Assembly: GCA_947564265.1 (NCBI GenBank)
Contig: CANOBK010000001.1
Span: 1 to 64,000 of the forward strand
Source: an uncultured Caryophanales bacterium
GTDB lineage: Bacteria > Bacillota_I > Bacilli_A > RF39 > UBA660
Reading direction: 5' to 3'
DNA: 64,000 nt
Shown here: positions 48,392 to 57,654 of the stretch, one piece after another
Layout of the letters: each line of letters begins with the position of its first letter
How positions within the stretch are numbered: the first letter of the stretch is position 1
The notes under the pieces: generated by a model
What the model was told of the DNA's origin: nothing
The model's database searches: none
Seen by the model: only the letters and a program-made list of their open reading frames with translations
Program-made: the position numbers and the translations under genes

Positions 48392-48981
48392 CAATGTATC
48401 AAGAATTTTTGGATATTAGAAATAATAAAGTAACGGCCAAAAATAAAAAAACATTTATTGGAGCAGTTGCTATCATTACCCTCTTTTCAGCTCTTGGGTT
48501 ATTTGGTATTGTTAATATTACTATAATGGTTTTAGATGCAATTATTGAGCATAATGCTCCTGCCTTACTAGGGGCTTTTATTGAATCACTTGGTGTAGGT
48601 TCAGTTTGGTTATTTATGAGTAGAGCTCTTGATATAGTTGAATTTATTCAAACAAAAATACTTCATCGAAAGTATCCAAATTTAGATATAAAAATTGAGG
48701 AAAGTGAACTAGAGTGGGCATTAGAAAAGTATATTCAACTATCTAAAATCCTAACAAATCTTCAAAATAAGAAAGAAAAACATTTAGTTATTAATAACGA
48801 TCGTTTTAAAAAAATGACAACAGAAGAGAGATTAGAATTTTTAAAGAAAGAAAAAGAATTTTGGGAACAGGTTGCAATCGAAGAGAAGTACCAGAGTGAG
48901 GGAGAAGATACAACAGGTCAAGCAGGAATTGGGCAAGTACAGGATTCTAACGAGGATAAAAATAAAGTTTATCACATATAA
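48358..48981 (+). CDS. Tandem membrane protein family, copy 2 (207 aa)
   Basis: The second paralogue. The N-terminus (DKIEINEENYAMYQEFLD) is nearly the same as in copy 3. Two hydrophobic segments (about 27-55 and 68-95) are divergent in sequence, while the cytoplasmic-looking tail is conserved: ERLEFLKKEKEFWEQVAIEE, then TTGQ and the end VYHI. The tail is polar and rich in Glu and Lys, with coiled-coil character. RBS AAGTGAT. It lies 20 bases after copy 1, with almost the same intergenic sequence as between copies 2 and 3. Divergent spans with conserved tails suggest a shared partner and differing membrane contacts (inference). Confidence 0.75.
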   Translation: MDKIEINEENYAMYQEFLDIRNNKVTAKNKKTFIGAVAIITLFSALGLFGIVNITIMVLDAIIEHNAPALLGAFIESLGVGSVWLFMSRALDIVEFIQTKILHRKYPNLDIKIEESELEWALEKYIQLSKILTNLQNKKEKHLVINNDRFKKMTTEERLEFLKKEKEFWEQVAIEEKYQSEGEDTTGQAGIGQVQDSNEDKNKVYHI

Positions 48982-49035
48982 GAATTGTGAGGTGATTTGA
49001 AATGGATAAGATAGAAATTAATGAAGAAAATTATG
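48943..49035 (+). repeat. 93-base direct repeat, unit 2
   Basis: Covers the end of copy 2 and the start of copy 3; 89 of 93 bases match unit 1 by eye. Confidence 0.85.
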
Positions 49036-49646
49036 AACAATATCAAGAATTTTTGGATGCTAAAAGTGGTGCTGCAATAGAAAATCATTCTATTTTTTGG
49101 TCTGTTGGAATTGGTTTAAGTTGTTTTATGATCTTTTTTGCTGGTATGACAGGAGTTGCCCTAATTATAAAACCTATCTATGATTCTTTAGTTGCAAGTG
49201 GCGCAAGTGTTGCAATTAGAATAGGGATTGAATTGTCTGGATTGGTAACGGGTGGATTAGGTTTCACCATCTTTTCTATATACAAATTTGTTACCTCAGG
49301 AATTCCACAAATTTTTATCAAGATTTTCCAGAAAAAATATCCAGATTTTGATATTCATATTGATGAAACAGAAGTTAAAAAAGAATTAGAAAAATATATT
49401 CAACTATCTAAGATTCCAGAAGATATTGAAAAAAAGAAATTGGATCACTTGTCTAATTATCAAGATATATTCTGCCAACTAACTGCAGAAGAGCGATTAG
49501 AATTTTTAAAGAAAGAAAAAGAATTTTGGGAACAAGTTGCAATCCAGGAAAAATATCAGGATGTTGGGGGAAATACAACAGGTCAAGTAGAAATTGTTCA
49601 AGTACAGGGTTCTAAAGAAAATCAAGAAAAAGTCTATCATATTTAA
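49002..49646 (+). CDS. Tandem membrane protein family, copy 3 (214 aa)
   Basis: The third paralogue, with the same start (DKIEINEENYEQYQEFLD), two hydrophobic segments (about 27-55 and 68-98), the post-span KKYPDFDIHI helix and the tail ERLEFLKKEKEFWEQVAIQE, TTGQ, VYHI. RBS AGGTGAT. It is the most diverged in the last 25 residues (VGGNTTGQVEIVQVQGSKEN). mutM starts 20 bases downstream with no terminator between, so the array and mutM may share a transcript. No known family recognised. Confidence 0.75.
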   Translation: MDKIEINEENYEQYQEFLDAKSGAAIENHSIFWSVGIGLSCFMIFFAGMTGVALIIKPIYDSLVASGASVAIRIGIELSGLVTGGLGFTIFSIYKFVTSGIPQIFIKIFQKKYPDFDIHIDETEVKKELEKYIQLSKIPEDIEKKKLDHLSNYQDIFCQLTAEERLEFLKKEKEFWEQVAIQEKYQDVGGNTTGQVEIVQVQGSKENQEKVYHI

Positions 49647-49666
49647 GAATAAGGAGTGTTAGTGAT

Positions 49667-50494
49667 ATGCCAGAAAAACCAGAAGTAATGACAGTTGCTA
49701 GAAAGTTAAAAGATCATTTAGTTGGAAGAGAATTCAAAAATGTAGAGATTTTCCATGATAATATTATTGCATATCCTACAGTACAAGAATTTAAAGAAAA
49801 TATTAAAAATAAGAAAGTAGTTGACATAACAACCAGAGGAAAGTGGATTGTATTTGATTTAGGACAAGACTATTTATTAGTACATCTTAGAATGGAAGGA
49901 AAATTCTTTTATCGTACTCCTAAGGATGTTCGTGAAAAGCATGAACATGTTATTTTTACTTTAGATAATGGAGAACAACTCCGATACCATGATGTTCGTA
50001 AATTTGGAAAAATGGTTTTCATTTCTAAAGAAGAGGCACCGAGTCATAAACCATTTTCAGAACTTGGATTAGAGTTTTGGGATTCTAATCTAACAGATGC
50101 CTATTTAAAAGAACATTACCAGAATAAATCTCTTCCTATTAAAAGCTCTTTATTAGATCAGTCTATTATCACAGGAATTGGAAATATTTATGCAGATGAA
50201 ATTTTATTTTTATCTCAGATTTCTCCTTTACTTCCTGCCAACCGATTAACAAAAAAGAATCGGAACGATATTATCTTCTATGCAAGGGAAGTATTAAATG
50301 AAGCAATTGAAGCAGGAGGTACCACGATTCGAAGTTACACCTCTGAAGAAGGGGTTCATGGACTCTTTCAACAACAATTAAAAGTTCATGGGAAAAAGGG
50401 AGAGCCCTGTCCAAATTGCGGGGAGATTATTTTAAAAGTTCAAATTGGTGGAAGAGGTACATATTATTGTCCAAAGTGTCAAAAGAAAAAATAG
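49667..50494 (+). CDS. mutM: Formamidopyrimidine-DNA glycosylase MutM (Fpg)
   Basis: A 275-residue base-excision enzyme that removes 8-oxoguanine and opens the DNA backbone. The N-terminal catalytic PEKPEV (Pro2 nucleophile, Glu3) has Lys in place of the common Leu. The H2TH domain contains SIITGIGNIYADEILFLS, and the C-terminal zinc finger has CPNCG and CPKCQ with the conserved Arg in GGRGTYYC. RBS AAGGAG. In B. subtilis mutM follows polA; here the three paralogues have been inserted between the two. Confidence 0.95.
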   Translation: MPEKPEVMTVARKLKDHLVGREFKNVEIFHDNIIAYPTVQEFKENIKNKKVVDITTRGKWIVFDLGQDYLLVHLRMEGKFFYRTPKDVREKHEHVIFTLDNGEQLRYHDVRKFGKMVFISKEEAPSHKPFSELGLEFWDSNLTDAYLKEHYQNKSLPIKSSLLDQSIITGIGNIYADEILFLSQISPLLPANRLTKKNRNDIIFYAREVLNEAIEAGGTTIRSYTSEEGVHGLFQQQLKVHGKKGEPCPNCGEIILKVQIGGRGTYYCPKCQKKK

Positions 50495-50582
50495 AAATAT
50501 TAGGCATATTGTTTAATAATTATTAGATAATTTGTCTTTTTATTTGCATTTACATTGAATTGCAATTTTTTTTCTTAATTTA

Positions 50583-50611
50583 TTGTAAAAAAGATGATTT
50601 TATGATACGAT
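50583..50611 (+). promoter_or_regulatory. σA extended -10 promoter of pyk
   Basis: TTGTAA (50583-50588), 17 bases, TGaTACGAT (TACGAT at 50606-50611). A weak stem TTGCA/TGCAA before a T8 run (about 50543-50573) upstream may end the mutM transcript. Confidence 0.6.
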
Positions 50612-50640
50612 GTAAACCGTGTTTATAAAGGAGTGAAAAA

Positions 50641-52044
50641 ATGAAAAAGACAAAGATTATTTGTAGTATTGGGCCTATGACTCAAACTTGGGAAAAATTT
50701 AAAGGTTTAGTAGAGGCTGGTATGAATGTCGCTCGTATTAATTTTTCTCATGCGACAATCGAAGAAAGAAAACTAGATGAAAGTTTGGTAGAAAGAGCAA
50801 GACGTGAATTAGGTGCCAATCTTGCGATTCTTTACGATACAAAGGGACCAGATTTAAGAACTTGTAATTTCGAAGATGATAAGATTGAACTTGTCGAAGG
50901 AAAGACGATTCGAATTGTAGAAGAAGATGTTATTGGAACAAGTGAGAGAATTTCATTAAACTATAAGGGCGTTTTAAAAGATGTAGAAGTTGGAATGTCA
51001 ATTCTTGTAGATGATGGATTCTATAAACTAGTAGTCGTTTCAAAAGAAAAGGATGGAGTTACTTGTGAGATTAAAAATTCTGGAACCATTAAAAGTAGAC
51101 GAGGTGTATGTATTCCAGGAATCAAATTAGACGTTCCTTATGTATCAGATAAAGATAAAGAAGACATTAAATATGCTTGTGACATGGACGGGGACTATTT
51201 AGCAATTTCTTTTGTAAATAGTGCAGATGATATTAAACAAGTGAGAGATTTATGTAAGGAATATGGTAAACCAAATATGCCAATCATTTCCAAAGTTGAA
51301 ACACAATATGCGATGGATAATTTACAAGAAATTGTAGAGGCATCAGACTATATTATGGTGGCACGTGGAGACTTAGGAATTGAAACTGGGGTTGAAAATT
51401 TACCTTTATATCAACAAATGATGATTGATTGTTGTCATGCGAATGGAAAAGGTGTCATTATGGCAACTCAAATGATGTATAGTATGAAAACAAGCATTCG
51501 TCCAACTAATGCAGAGGTTACTGATGTTGCTAATGCTGTTTTGGCAGGATGTGATGCGATTATGACAAGTGATGAGACTACAATGGGACAATATCCAGTA
51601 GAAACTATTCAAATGATGACTTCTATTTGTGAAAATGCAGAAAAGATTACGAAATATAATCTTAGTGACTATAAATTAAAGGGAACAGAGATTCATAATA
51701 CGATTGCTGAGTGTGCAGTCAAAGCAACAACTAGTTTGGATATGAAGGCAGTTGTGGTATCAACTTTAACGGGACAAACTGCACTAGATATTTCTTCTCT
51801 TAGACCAAATTCTATGATTGTTGCGACAGTAACAGATGAAAAGGTAGCGCGTAGCCTTGCACTTAAATGGGGTGTTTATACAAAATTGGTTCCTTTATAT
51901 CATACGACTGATGAAATTGTAGCTGCAGGAATCGAGGCAGCTAAAGAAGTAATGAACTTACAAAAGGGAGATGCAATTACGATTATTGGTGGTTTCCCAA
52001 CAGAAGCACATACCAACTTCCTAAAAATTGAAGAAATTCAATAA
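50641..52044 (+). CDS. pyk: Pyruvate kinase
   Basis: A 467-residue glycolytic enzyme (phosphoenolpyruvate + ADP to pyruvate + ATP). The barrel core shows ICSIGPMTQTWEKF, ARINFSHAT, YDTKGPDLRT, ISKVETQ and MVARGDLGIE. The B domain (about 70-165) and the C-terminal allosteric domain are present, while the extra PEP-utiliser-like C-terminal domain of Bacillus Pyk is not. The usual SGETA segment reads SDETTMGQYP, and the preceding TR(A)E is TNAE, so it is somewhat divergent. RBS AAGGAGTG. Monocistronic with its own terminator. Confidence 0.93.
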   Translation: MKKTKIICSIGPMTQTWEKFKGLVEAGMNVARINFSHATIEERKLDESLVERARRELGANLAILYDTKGPDLRTCNFEDDKIELVEGKTIRIVEEDVIGTSERISLNYKGVLKDVEVGMSILVDDGFYKLVVVSKEKDGVTCEIKNSGTIKSRRGVCIPGIKLDVPYVSDKDKEDIKYACDMDGDYLAISFVNSADDIKQVRDLCKEYGKPNMPIISKVETQYAMDNLQEIVEASDYIMVARGDLGIETGVENLPLYQQMMIDCCHANGKGVIMATQMMYSMKTSIRPTNAEVTDVANAVLAGCDAIMTSDETTMGQYPVETIQMMTSICENAEKITKYNLSDYKLKGTEIHNTIAECAVKATTSLDMKAVVVSTLTGQTALDISSLRPNSMIVATVTDEKVARSLALKWGVYTKLVPLYHTTDEIVAAGIEAAKEVMNLQKGDAITIIGGFPTEAHTNFLKIEEIQ

Positions 52045-52053
52045 GAATCACTT

Positions 52054-52081
52054 AAGTTTCCAGAGATGGAAACTTTTTTTT
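52054..52081 (+). terminator. Terminator of pyk
   Basis: AAGTTTCCA (52054-52062) pairs with TGGAAACTT (52067-52075) over a GAGA loop, then T residues. Confidence 0.85.
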
Positions 52082-52099
52082 CTAAAAAATTAGGAACTT

Positions 52100-52130
52100 T
52101 TGGACGAATTAGAATTTAGAATGGTATAAT
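52100..52130 (+). promoter_or_regulatory. σA extended -10 promoter of addB-addA
   Basis: TGgTATAAT (TATAAT at 52125-52130) with TTGGAC 19 bases upstream. The -10 ends only 17 bases before the addB ATG. Confidence 0.55.
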
Positions 52131-52147
52131 GAAAGTAGGTGATAATC

Positions 52148-54523
52148 ATGGAAATTTTAGATCAAATTACAACGCCAACGCTTTTTGTTACAAGTAATCA
52201 AAGAAAAAAGCAATTATTAAAGAAATTATCTAATTGTAGGACTTTAGTTCCCGTAAAATTTATGACATTAGAAGAATTTCTTGAAAATTATTTTTTTAAA
52301 GTAAAAAAAGAGGCTTATTTTTATTTAAAAAAGAAGGAACAAAAAAAAATATCCATTTTAGAAGAAGAAGTTCGTTGTTTTCCATTTTTAATAAAAGAAA
52401 ATTATCAGAGTAAAAATCTAACTTATTTAAAAGAACTTTTAACTGAGCTAGAAAAAGAAAATTTTCTAGAAATGAATCCTTTCTTCCATTCTTATTTAAA
52501 AACTGTTTCTATTATTGTTTATGGATATGATTTAGATCCTTTTTATCAAAGAATTTTTAGTGAATTGCAGTCTAAAATTATCAATCCTTCCTTTTTAGAA
52601 AAAAAGAAACCAGTCGTTTATAAGTTCCATGATATCGAAGAAGAGGTTGGTTTTGTGGGAGGAGAAATTTTAAAAAAAATTCAATCAGGCGTTTCCATTA
52701 ATCAAATTAAAATTCTTTCATTATCAGAGGAATATCGAAATCCTATTCGTAGAATTTTTTCTTTACTACATATTCCAATTGAAACGGAACAAGATACAAA
52801 ACTATCAGAAACAGTTCTTGGTAGAAGAACTTTAAAATATTTAGAGGAAGTAGAGGATTTAGAAGAGCTACAAAAGAAAATAGAATTAGAGTTTTCAAAA
52901 GAATTAGAAATTAATCCTGTTATATCGGCACTCAATGAATATGCGTGGTATTCAGGAAAACCGATAGAACTAAAAGAGTTTTTAGAAAATGATTTTAAAA
53001 AGATTTCTTTATCTAGGGAGCATTTAGAAAATCGAGTAGAGTGTGTTTCTTTAGAAGAGATTGATTCAAATTATTATTATTTCTTACTTGGTTTTAATAA
53101 AGAAAATATTCCAAGAGTATATCAGAATGATGATTTTTTATCAGATCAGGAAAAAACGGAATTGGGGCTTTTCACAAGTACTCAGAAGAATAAACTGGAG
53201 AAAGAACACTGGAAAAATATTCTTTCCTGGATACCACAACTAGTAATTACATACAAAGAAAAAAGTGCCTTTAGCAGTTGGAACCAATCTTTATTGATAG
53301 AAGAAATGCAGTTAGAAGAAAGAGAGGGAGAGTCTAGTTATCAGGATTCCAATCTTTATAATCAAGTGTTGCTAGCTAGATATTTAGACAGATTAAATAA
53401 GTATGGGGTGATAGAAAAAAATCTGGAAACGTTATACCATACTTATCCTTCTTTACCTTATATGACTTATGATAATCAATTTAGTGGAATTAATACAGAT
53501 ACTTTTCATTCTTATTTAAATCATAAATTATTATTATCTTATTCTAGTATTAACAATTTTTATAAGTGCGGGTTCCGTTATTACTTATCTAATATTTTAA
53601 AAATAGATCCCTTTGAAAGTACCTTTTTTACAGAAATAGGTAGTATTTTTCATCATGTTTTGGAACATTCTTTAGAACCTGATTTTGATTTTTCTTCCTT
53701 TTTTGAACAAGAAGTAGAAAAGTATCATTTTCAAGTTCGAGAAAGAGTTCTTTTGGATAAACTCAAGGAAGAGCTTTTATTTGATATTGAAGTATTAAGA
53801 AAACAAAAGGAGCATACATTCTTTCAAACTGAATTACACGAAGAAAAATTTTATCTTCCAATTTCCAAAGAAGATAATATCGAAACAACATTCATGGGGA
53901 TTGCTGATAAAATTATGGTATTGGAAGACGGGTCAAATACTTATCTTGCGATTATTGATTATAAGACAGGAACATTACCAGATAATTTAAACAATGTAAT
54001 TTATGGAATTGGGATGCAACTTCCAATCTATTTGTATCTTGTCAATCGAAGTGGTAAGTTTTCTTCTCCAAAAGTAGTAGGAATTTATCTACAGAGAATT
54101 ATCAATAAAGAGATAAAAAGACAAGGAAAGAAGGATTATCAGACAGAAAAAGAAAATAGTTTAAAGTTAGTTGGTTATTCTATTGATAAAGAAGAATGGC
54201 TAGAAAAGTTTGATGATTCTTATCAGGATAGTAGTGTCATTAAGGGGTTAAAGAAAGGTCAAAATGGATTTTATCAATACTCTAAGGTTTTAAGTGAAGA
54301 GAAATTCCAAAGATTGGAAGATATTGTTCACGAAAAAATAATAGAGGCAGATCAAAAAATAAGGAAGGCAAACTTTCAAATCAATCCTAAGAAAATAGGA
54401 AAAGACTTGGTTGGTTGTGAATTTTGCCGATATAAAGATATTTGCTTTAGAAAGGAAGAAGATATTCTATTTTTAAAGGAATATAAAAACCTAGATTTCC
54501 TAGGAGGTGAGAAAGATGCCTAA
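52148..54523 (+). CDS. addB: AddB-like nuclease subunit (PD-(D/E)XK, Fe-S), short form
   Basis: A 791-residue partner of AddA for double-strand break resection. The C-terminal nuclease domain has IGSIFHHVLEH and the catalytic IIDYKTG. Cysteines in FYKCGFRYYLS and GCEFCRYKDIC match the Fe-S cluster set of AddB. The N-terminal helicase-like part is much reduced (B. subtilis AddB is about 1160 residues) and has no Walker A motif where one would be expected (TPTLFVTSNQRKK). The ATG at 52148 with AGGTGAT is preferred. It overlaps addA by eight bases. Confidence 0.85.
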   Translation: MEILDQITTPTLFVTSNQRKKQLLKKLSNCRTLVPVKFMTLEEFLENYFFKVKKEAYFYLKKKEQKKISILEEEVRCFPFLIKENYQSKNLTYLKELLTELEKENFLEMNPFFHSYLKTVSIIVYGYDLDPFYQRIFSELQSKIINPSFLEKKKPVVYKFHDIEEEVGFVGGEILKKIQSGVSINQIKILSLSEEYRNPIRRIFSLLHIPIETEQDTKLSETVLGRRTLKYLEEVEDLEELQKKIELEFSKELEINPVISALNEYAWYSGKPIELKEFLENDFKKISLSREHLENRVECVSLEEIDSNYYYFLLGFNKENIPRVYQNDDFLSDQEKTELGLFTSTQKNKLEKEHWKNILSWIPQLVITYKEKSAFSSWNQSLLIEEMQLEEREGESSYQDSNLYNQVLLARYLDRLNKYGVIEKNLETLYHTYPSLPYMTYDNQFSGINTDTFHSYLNHKLLLSYSSINNFYKCGFRYYLSNILKIDPFESTFFTEIGSIFHHVLEHSLEPDFDFSSFFEQEVEKYHFQVRERVLLDKLKEELLFDIEVLRKQKEHTFFQTELHEEKFYLPISKEDNIETTFMGIADKIMVLEDGSNTYLAIIDYKTGTLPDNLNNVIYGIGMQLPIYLYLVNRSGKFSSPKVVGIYLQRIINKEIKRQGKKDYQTEKENSLKLVGYSIDKEEWLEKFDDSYQDSSVIKGLKKGQNGFYQYSKVLSEEKFQRLEDIVHEKIIEADQKIRKANFQINPKKIGKDLVGCEFCRYKDICFRKEEDILFLKEYKNLDFLGGEKDA

Positions 54524-57500
54524 TTGGACAAAGGAACAACAGGAAGCAATTGATAAAGAGGGAACGAATATTATTGTAAGTGCTGGAGCAGGAAGTGGGA
54601 AAACCGCAGTCTTATCGGAAAGAGCTTTAAGAAAGGTGAAAGATGGAATTGATATCGATCGATTATTAATTTTAACCTTCACCAAGGCAGCTGCTTATGA
54701 AATGATGATTCGAATTCGAGACAAAATCAAAGAAAATGGGTTAGAAGAACAAGTAGAAAAAATAGAAAAAGCTTATATTACTACATTTGATTCTTTTGCC
54801 TTATCAGTTGTGAAACGATATCATTCGGTTTTAAATATTTCAAAACAGGTAAGTATTATTGATGAAAGTGTTATTTCCTTGATTAAGAAAGAATTTTTAG
54901 ATCAAATTTTCGAAGAATTTTATAGAGAAAATGATTCTAACTTTAACCATTTAATTCATGATTTTTGTATGAAAGATGACCAGGAGTTAAAAGATTCTAT
55001 TTTAAAGATTAATGAAAAACTAGATATGAAGTATGATAAACAGGATTATTTAAATTCTTATTTTACTAAGTTTCAAGAAGGAACTATTGAAAAAGATATT
55101 GAACAGTACGTAAATTTTTTAAAGAAAGAAAGGAATCGTTTAAGTTCAGAGCTAGATAAAATTCGCTTAGAAGTTACAGGGGATTATTATCAAAAATTTT
55201 GGGAAAGTCTAGCGCCACTTCTTGAAAGTAACACCTATGATGACTTTAAAAAATCTCTAGATCGTAAATTACCATCGCTTCCTAGAGGCTCTTCTGAAAC
55301 AGTGAAAAAAAGTAAAGAAAGCATTAATAAAGTACTAGAATCTTTACGAGAAAAATGTATTTATAAAGATAGAGAGGAAATGATAGAAACGATTCTTTCT
55401 ACTAGAGATTATGTGGAAGCAATGATTGAAATTATTTTCCGATTAGACCAGAAAGTTTTAAACTATAAGCGGGATCATGATGTTTTTGAGTTTGTTGATA
55501 TTAGTAAAATGGCAATTCAAATTGTAAAAGAGTATCCAGAGATTCGAAAAGAACTCCAAGATTCTTTCGAGGAAATTATGATTGATGAATATCAAGATAC
55601 CAGTGATTTACAGGAAGAGTTTATCAGATTAATTGAGAAGAATAATGTCTATATGGTAGGGGATGTCAAGCAATCGATTTATCGGTTTAGAAATGCCAAT
55701 CCTTATATTTTCAAAGAAAAGTACGATCGTTATGCACGTCAAGATGGTGGTTATAAAATTGATTTAGTTAAAAATTTCCGTAGTAGAGAAGAAGTATTAC
55801 ATGACATTAATCATATTTTTGATCTGATTATGGATGACAATTTTGGTGGAGCTGATTATTCTTCGAGTCATCGAATGATTTTCGGAAACGAAGCTTACAT
55901 CAAAGAAGGAAAGACGAATCAAAATTATCAAACAGAAATTTATGATTATACATATTCAAAAGATAGTGAGTTTACAAGGGATGAAGTGGAAGCTTTCTTG
56001 GTTTGCCAAGATATCAAAGAAAAAGTGGAAAGTCATTATCAGGTATTCGATAAAGATAAAAAAGTATTAAGAGATATTACTTATCAAGATTTTGTAATTT
56101 TAATGGATCGCAGTAGTAAATTTGAATTATATAAGAAGATTTTTGAATATGAAAAAATTCCTTTAACCATATTAAAAGATGAAAACATTATGAATCAGAT
56201 TGAGATTTATCTCATTAATAATTTAATTGAACTGGTTTTAAAAGCATCGAAAAAAGAATTTGATACTGCCTTTCAATATGCTTTTTTAAGTATTGGTCGT
56301 AGTTATTTATTTGAGATGAGCGATCAAGAACTTTTTACTATATTAAAAGAAAAGAAATATTTTGATACTGAATTGTATCATCATTTAGAACCATTTTTTT
56401 CAAAAATTAAAACATTAGATATTGAAAATTTTTTGATACAATTAATTGATGAATTTGGATTTTATACAAAATTGATTCGAGTAGGGAATGTTGAACTTTC
56501 AACTAATAACTTAGAATATATTATTGAAACATCTTCCAATTTAAAAAAACTGGGATATACGTTAGAAGAGTTTTCTCTTTATTTAAAAAATACGATTGAG
56601 AGTGGAAGAGAAATTAAGATTCCTGCGAATAGTGGTTTTGGAAATCGAGTGAAGATTATGACTATTCATAAATCAAAGGGGCTAGAATATCCAATTTGTT
56701 ATTATACAGGGCTTTCTTCTACTTTTAATGTAGGTGATTTAAAAGAAAAGATTCTTTTTGATAATACTTATGGAATTATTACTCCTTACTTTAAGGATGG
56801 TTATGGAGATACTATTTATAAGAGTTTATTCAAAGAAAAATTCTATTCAGATGAAATTAGTGAAAAAATTCGTCTTTTCTATGTTGCCTTAACAAGATGT
56901 AAAGAAAAGATGATTCTTATCGCAGATTTAAAAGAAGAGGAAAGTACAATAGAAGATGGAAAGGTAGAGGATAATAGACGACTTTCTTATCATTCTTTTT
57001 TGGAATTCCTAAAAAGTATCTATGAACAGGTGATAGAGTATAGAAAGGAAATTGATTTAACAAAAGTTCCTATGTCACAAGATTATAAAAAAAGAAATAG
57101 TAAGAATTTAGAAGAGGTAATCTCACCAAGTAGTGAAATAATTTCTGTTTCTGAAATTGAAATTCCACAAGAAATCAAAACAAAAGAAAAATTTTCTAAA
57201 TCAGTACATGAGATCCTTAGTAAAGAGCAAGTTAAAAGTATAGAATTTGGAAAAGAAGTTCATAGGGTGTTAGAATATTTAGATTTTAATCACCCAAATT
57301 TTGATTCTATTGATTCGTGGTTAGCCTCTAAAATAAAAACTTTTCTTGATCTTCCTTTGCTTTCAAGAAGAGAAGAAGCGACAATTTATAAAGAATATGA
57401 ATTTATAGAAAATAAAGAAGGAAAAGAATATCATGGAATTATTGATTTGATGCTTGTATATGAGGATCATATTGATATTGTTGATTATAAATTAAAAAAG

Positions 57501-57623
57501 ATAACAGATGAAAATTATAGAAAACAATTAGAGGGGTATCAGTCTTATATTGAGTCGGTAACAAAAAAGAAGACAAACATTTATTTATATTCTATTCTAG
57601 ATGAAAAGCTAACAGAGTTATGA
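54516..57623 (+). CDS. addA: ATP-dependent helicase/nuclease subunit AddA
   Basis: A 1035-residue UvrD-type helicase with nuclease. Walker A AGAGSGKT is at residues 23-30, motif II is DEYQDTSDLQ, later helicase motifs include VGDVKQSIYRFRNA, MTIHKSKGLEYP and RLFYVALTRCKEKM. The C-terminal PD-(D/E)XK nuclease shows FGKEVHRVLEYLD and DIVDYKLKKI. The start ATG follows AGGAGGTGA inside the end of addB. Somewhat shorter than B. subtilis AddA (about 1230). Together with the short AddB it should form the RecBCD-like enzyme. Confidence 0.95.
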   Translation: MPNWTKEQQEAIDKEGTNIIVSAGAGSGKTAVLSERALRKVKDGIDIDRLLILTFTKAAAYEMMIRIRDKIKENGLEEQVEKIEKAYITTFDSFALSVVKRYHSVLNISKQVSIIDESVISLIKKEFLDQIFEEFYRENDSNFNHLIHDFCMKDDQELKDSILKINEKLDMKYDKQDYLNSYFTKFQEGTIEKDIEQYVNFLKKERNRLSSELDKIRLEVTGDYYQKFWESLAPLLESNTYDDFKKSLDRKLPSLPRGSSETVKKSKESINKVLESLREKCIYKDREEMIETILSTRDYVEAMIEIIFRLDQKVLNYKRDHDVFEFVDISKMAIQIVKEYPEIRKELQDSFEEIMIDEYQDTSDLQEEFIRLIEKNNVYMVGDVKQSIYRFRNANPYIFKEKYDRYARQDGGYKIDLVKNFRSREEVLHDINHIFDLIMDDNFGGADYSSSHRMIFGNEAYIKEGKTNQNYQTEIYDYTYSKDSEFTRDEVEAFLVCQDIKEKVESHYQVFDKDKKVLRDITYQDFVILMDRSSKFELYKKIFEYEKIPLTILKDENIMNQIEIYLINNLIELVLKASKKEFDTAFQYAFLSIGRSYLFEMSDQELFTILKEKKYFDTELYHHLEPFFSKIKTLDIENFLIQLIDEFGFYTKLIRVGNVELSTNNLEYIIETSSNLKKLGYTLEEFSLYLKNTIESGREIKIPANSGFGNRVKIMTIHKSKGLEYPICYYTGLSSTFNVGDLKEKILFDNTYGIITPYFKDGYGDTIYKSLFKEKFYSDEISEKIRLFYVALTRCKEKMILIADLKEEESTIEDGKVEDNRRLSYHSFLEFLKSIYEQVIEYRKEIDLTKVPMSQDYKKRNSKNLEEVISPSSEIISVSEIEIPQEIKTKEKFSKSVHEILSKEQVKSIEFGKEVHRVLEYLDFNHPNFDSIDSWLASKIKTFLDLPLLSRREEATIYKEYEFIENKEGKEYHGIIDLMLVYEDHIDIVDYKLKKITDENYRKQLEGYQSYIESVTKKKTNIYLYSILDEKLTEL

Positions 57624-57629
57624 TATAAT
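57621..57629 (+). promoter_or_regulatory. Extended -10 promoter of mtaB
   Basis: TGaTATAAT (57621-57629) begins on the addA stop codon and ends 25 bases before the mtaB ATG; -35 unclear. Confidence 0.45.
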
Positions 57630-57654
57630 AGTACAAGTTTTGGGGTGAAATAAG

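Noticed and set aside
48299..49035. Spaced near-identical 93-base repeats as a possible CRISPR or mobile element
   Set aside because: Only two units, 644 bases apart, and they lie at gene ends of tandem paralogues; no cas genes, transposase or terminal inverted repeats.
52148..52500. Hidden N-terminal part of AddB lost by frameshift upstream
   Set aside because: The space upstream holds the pyk terminator and a promoter with correctly spaced ribosome binding site; no coding frame with helicase motifs is present.
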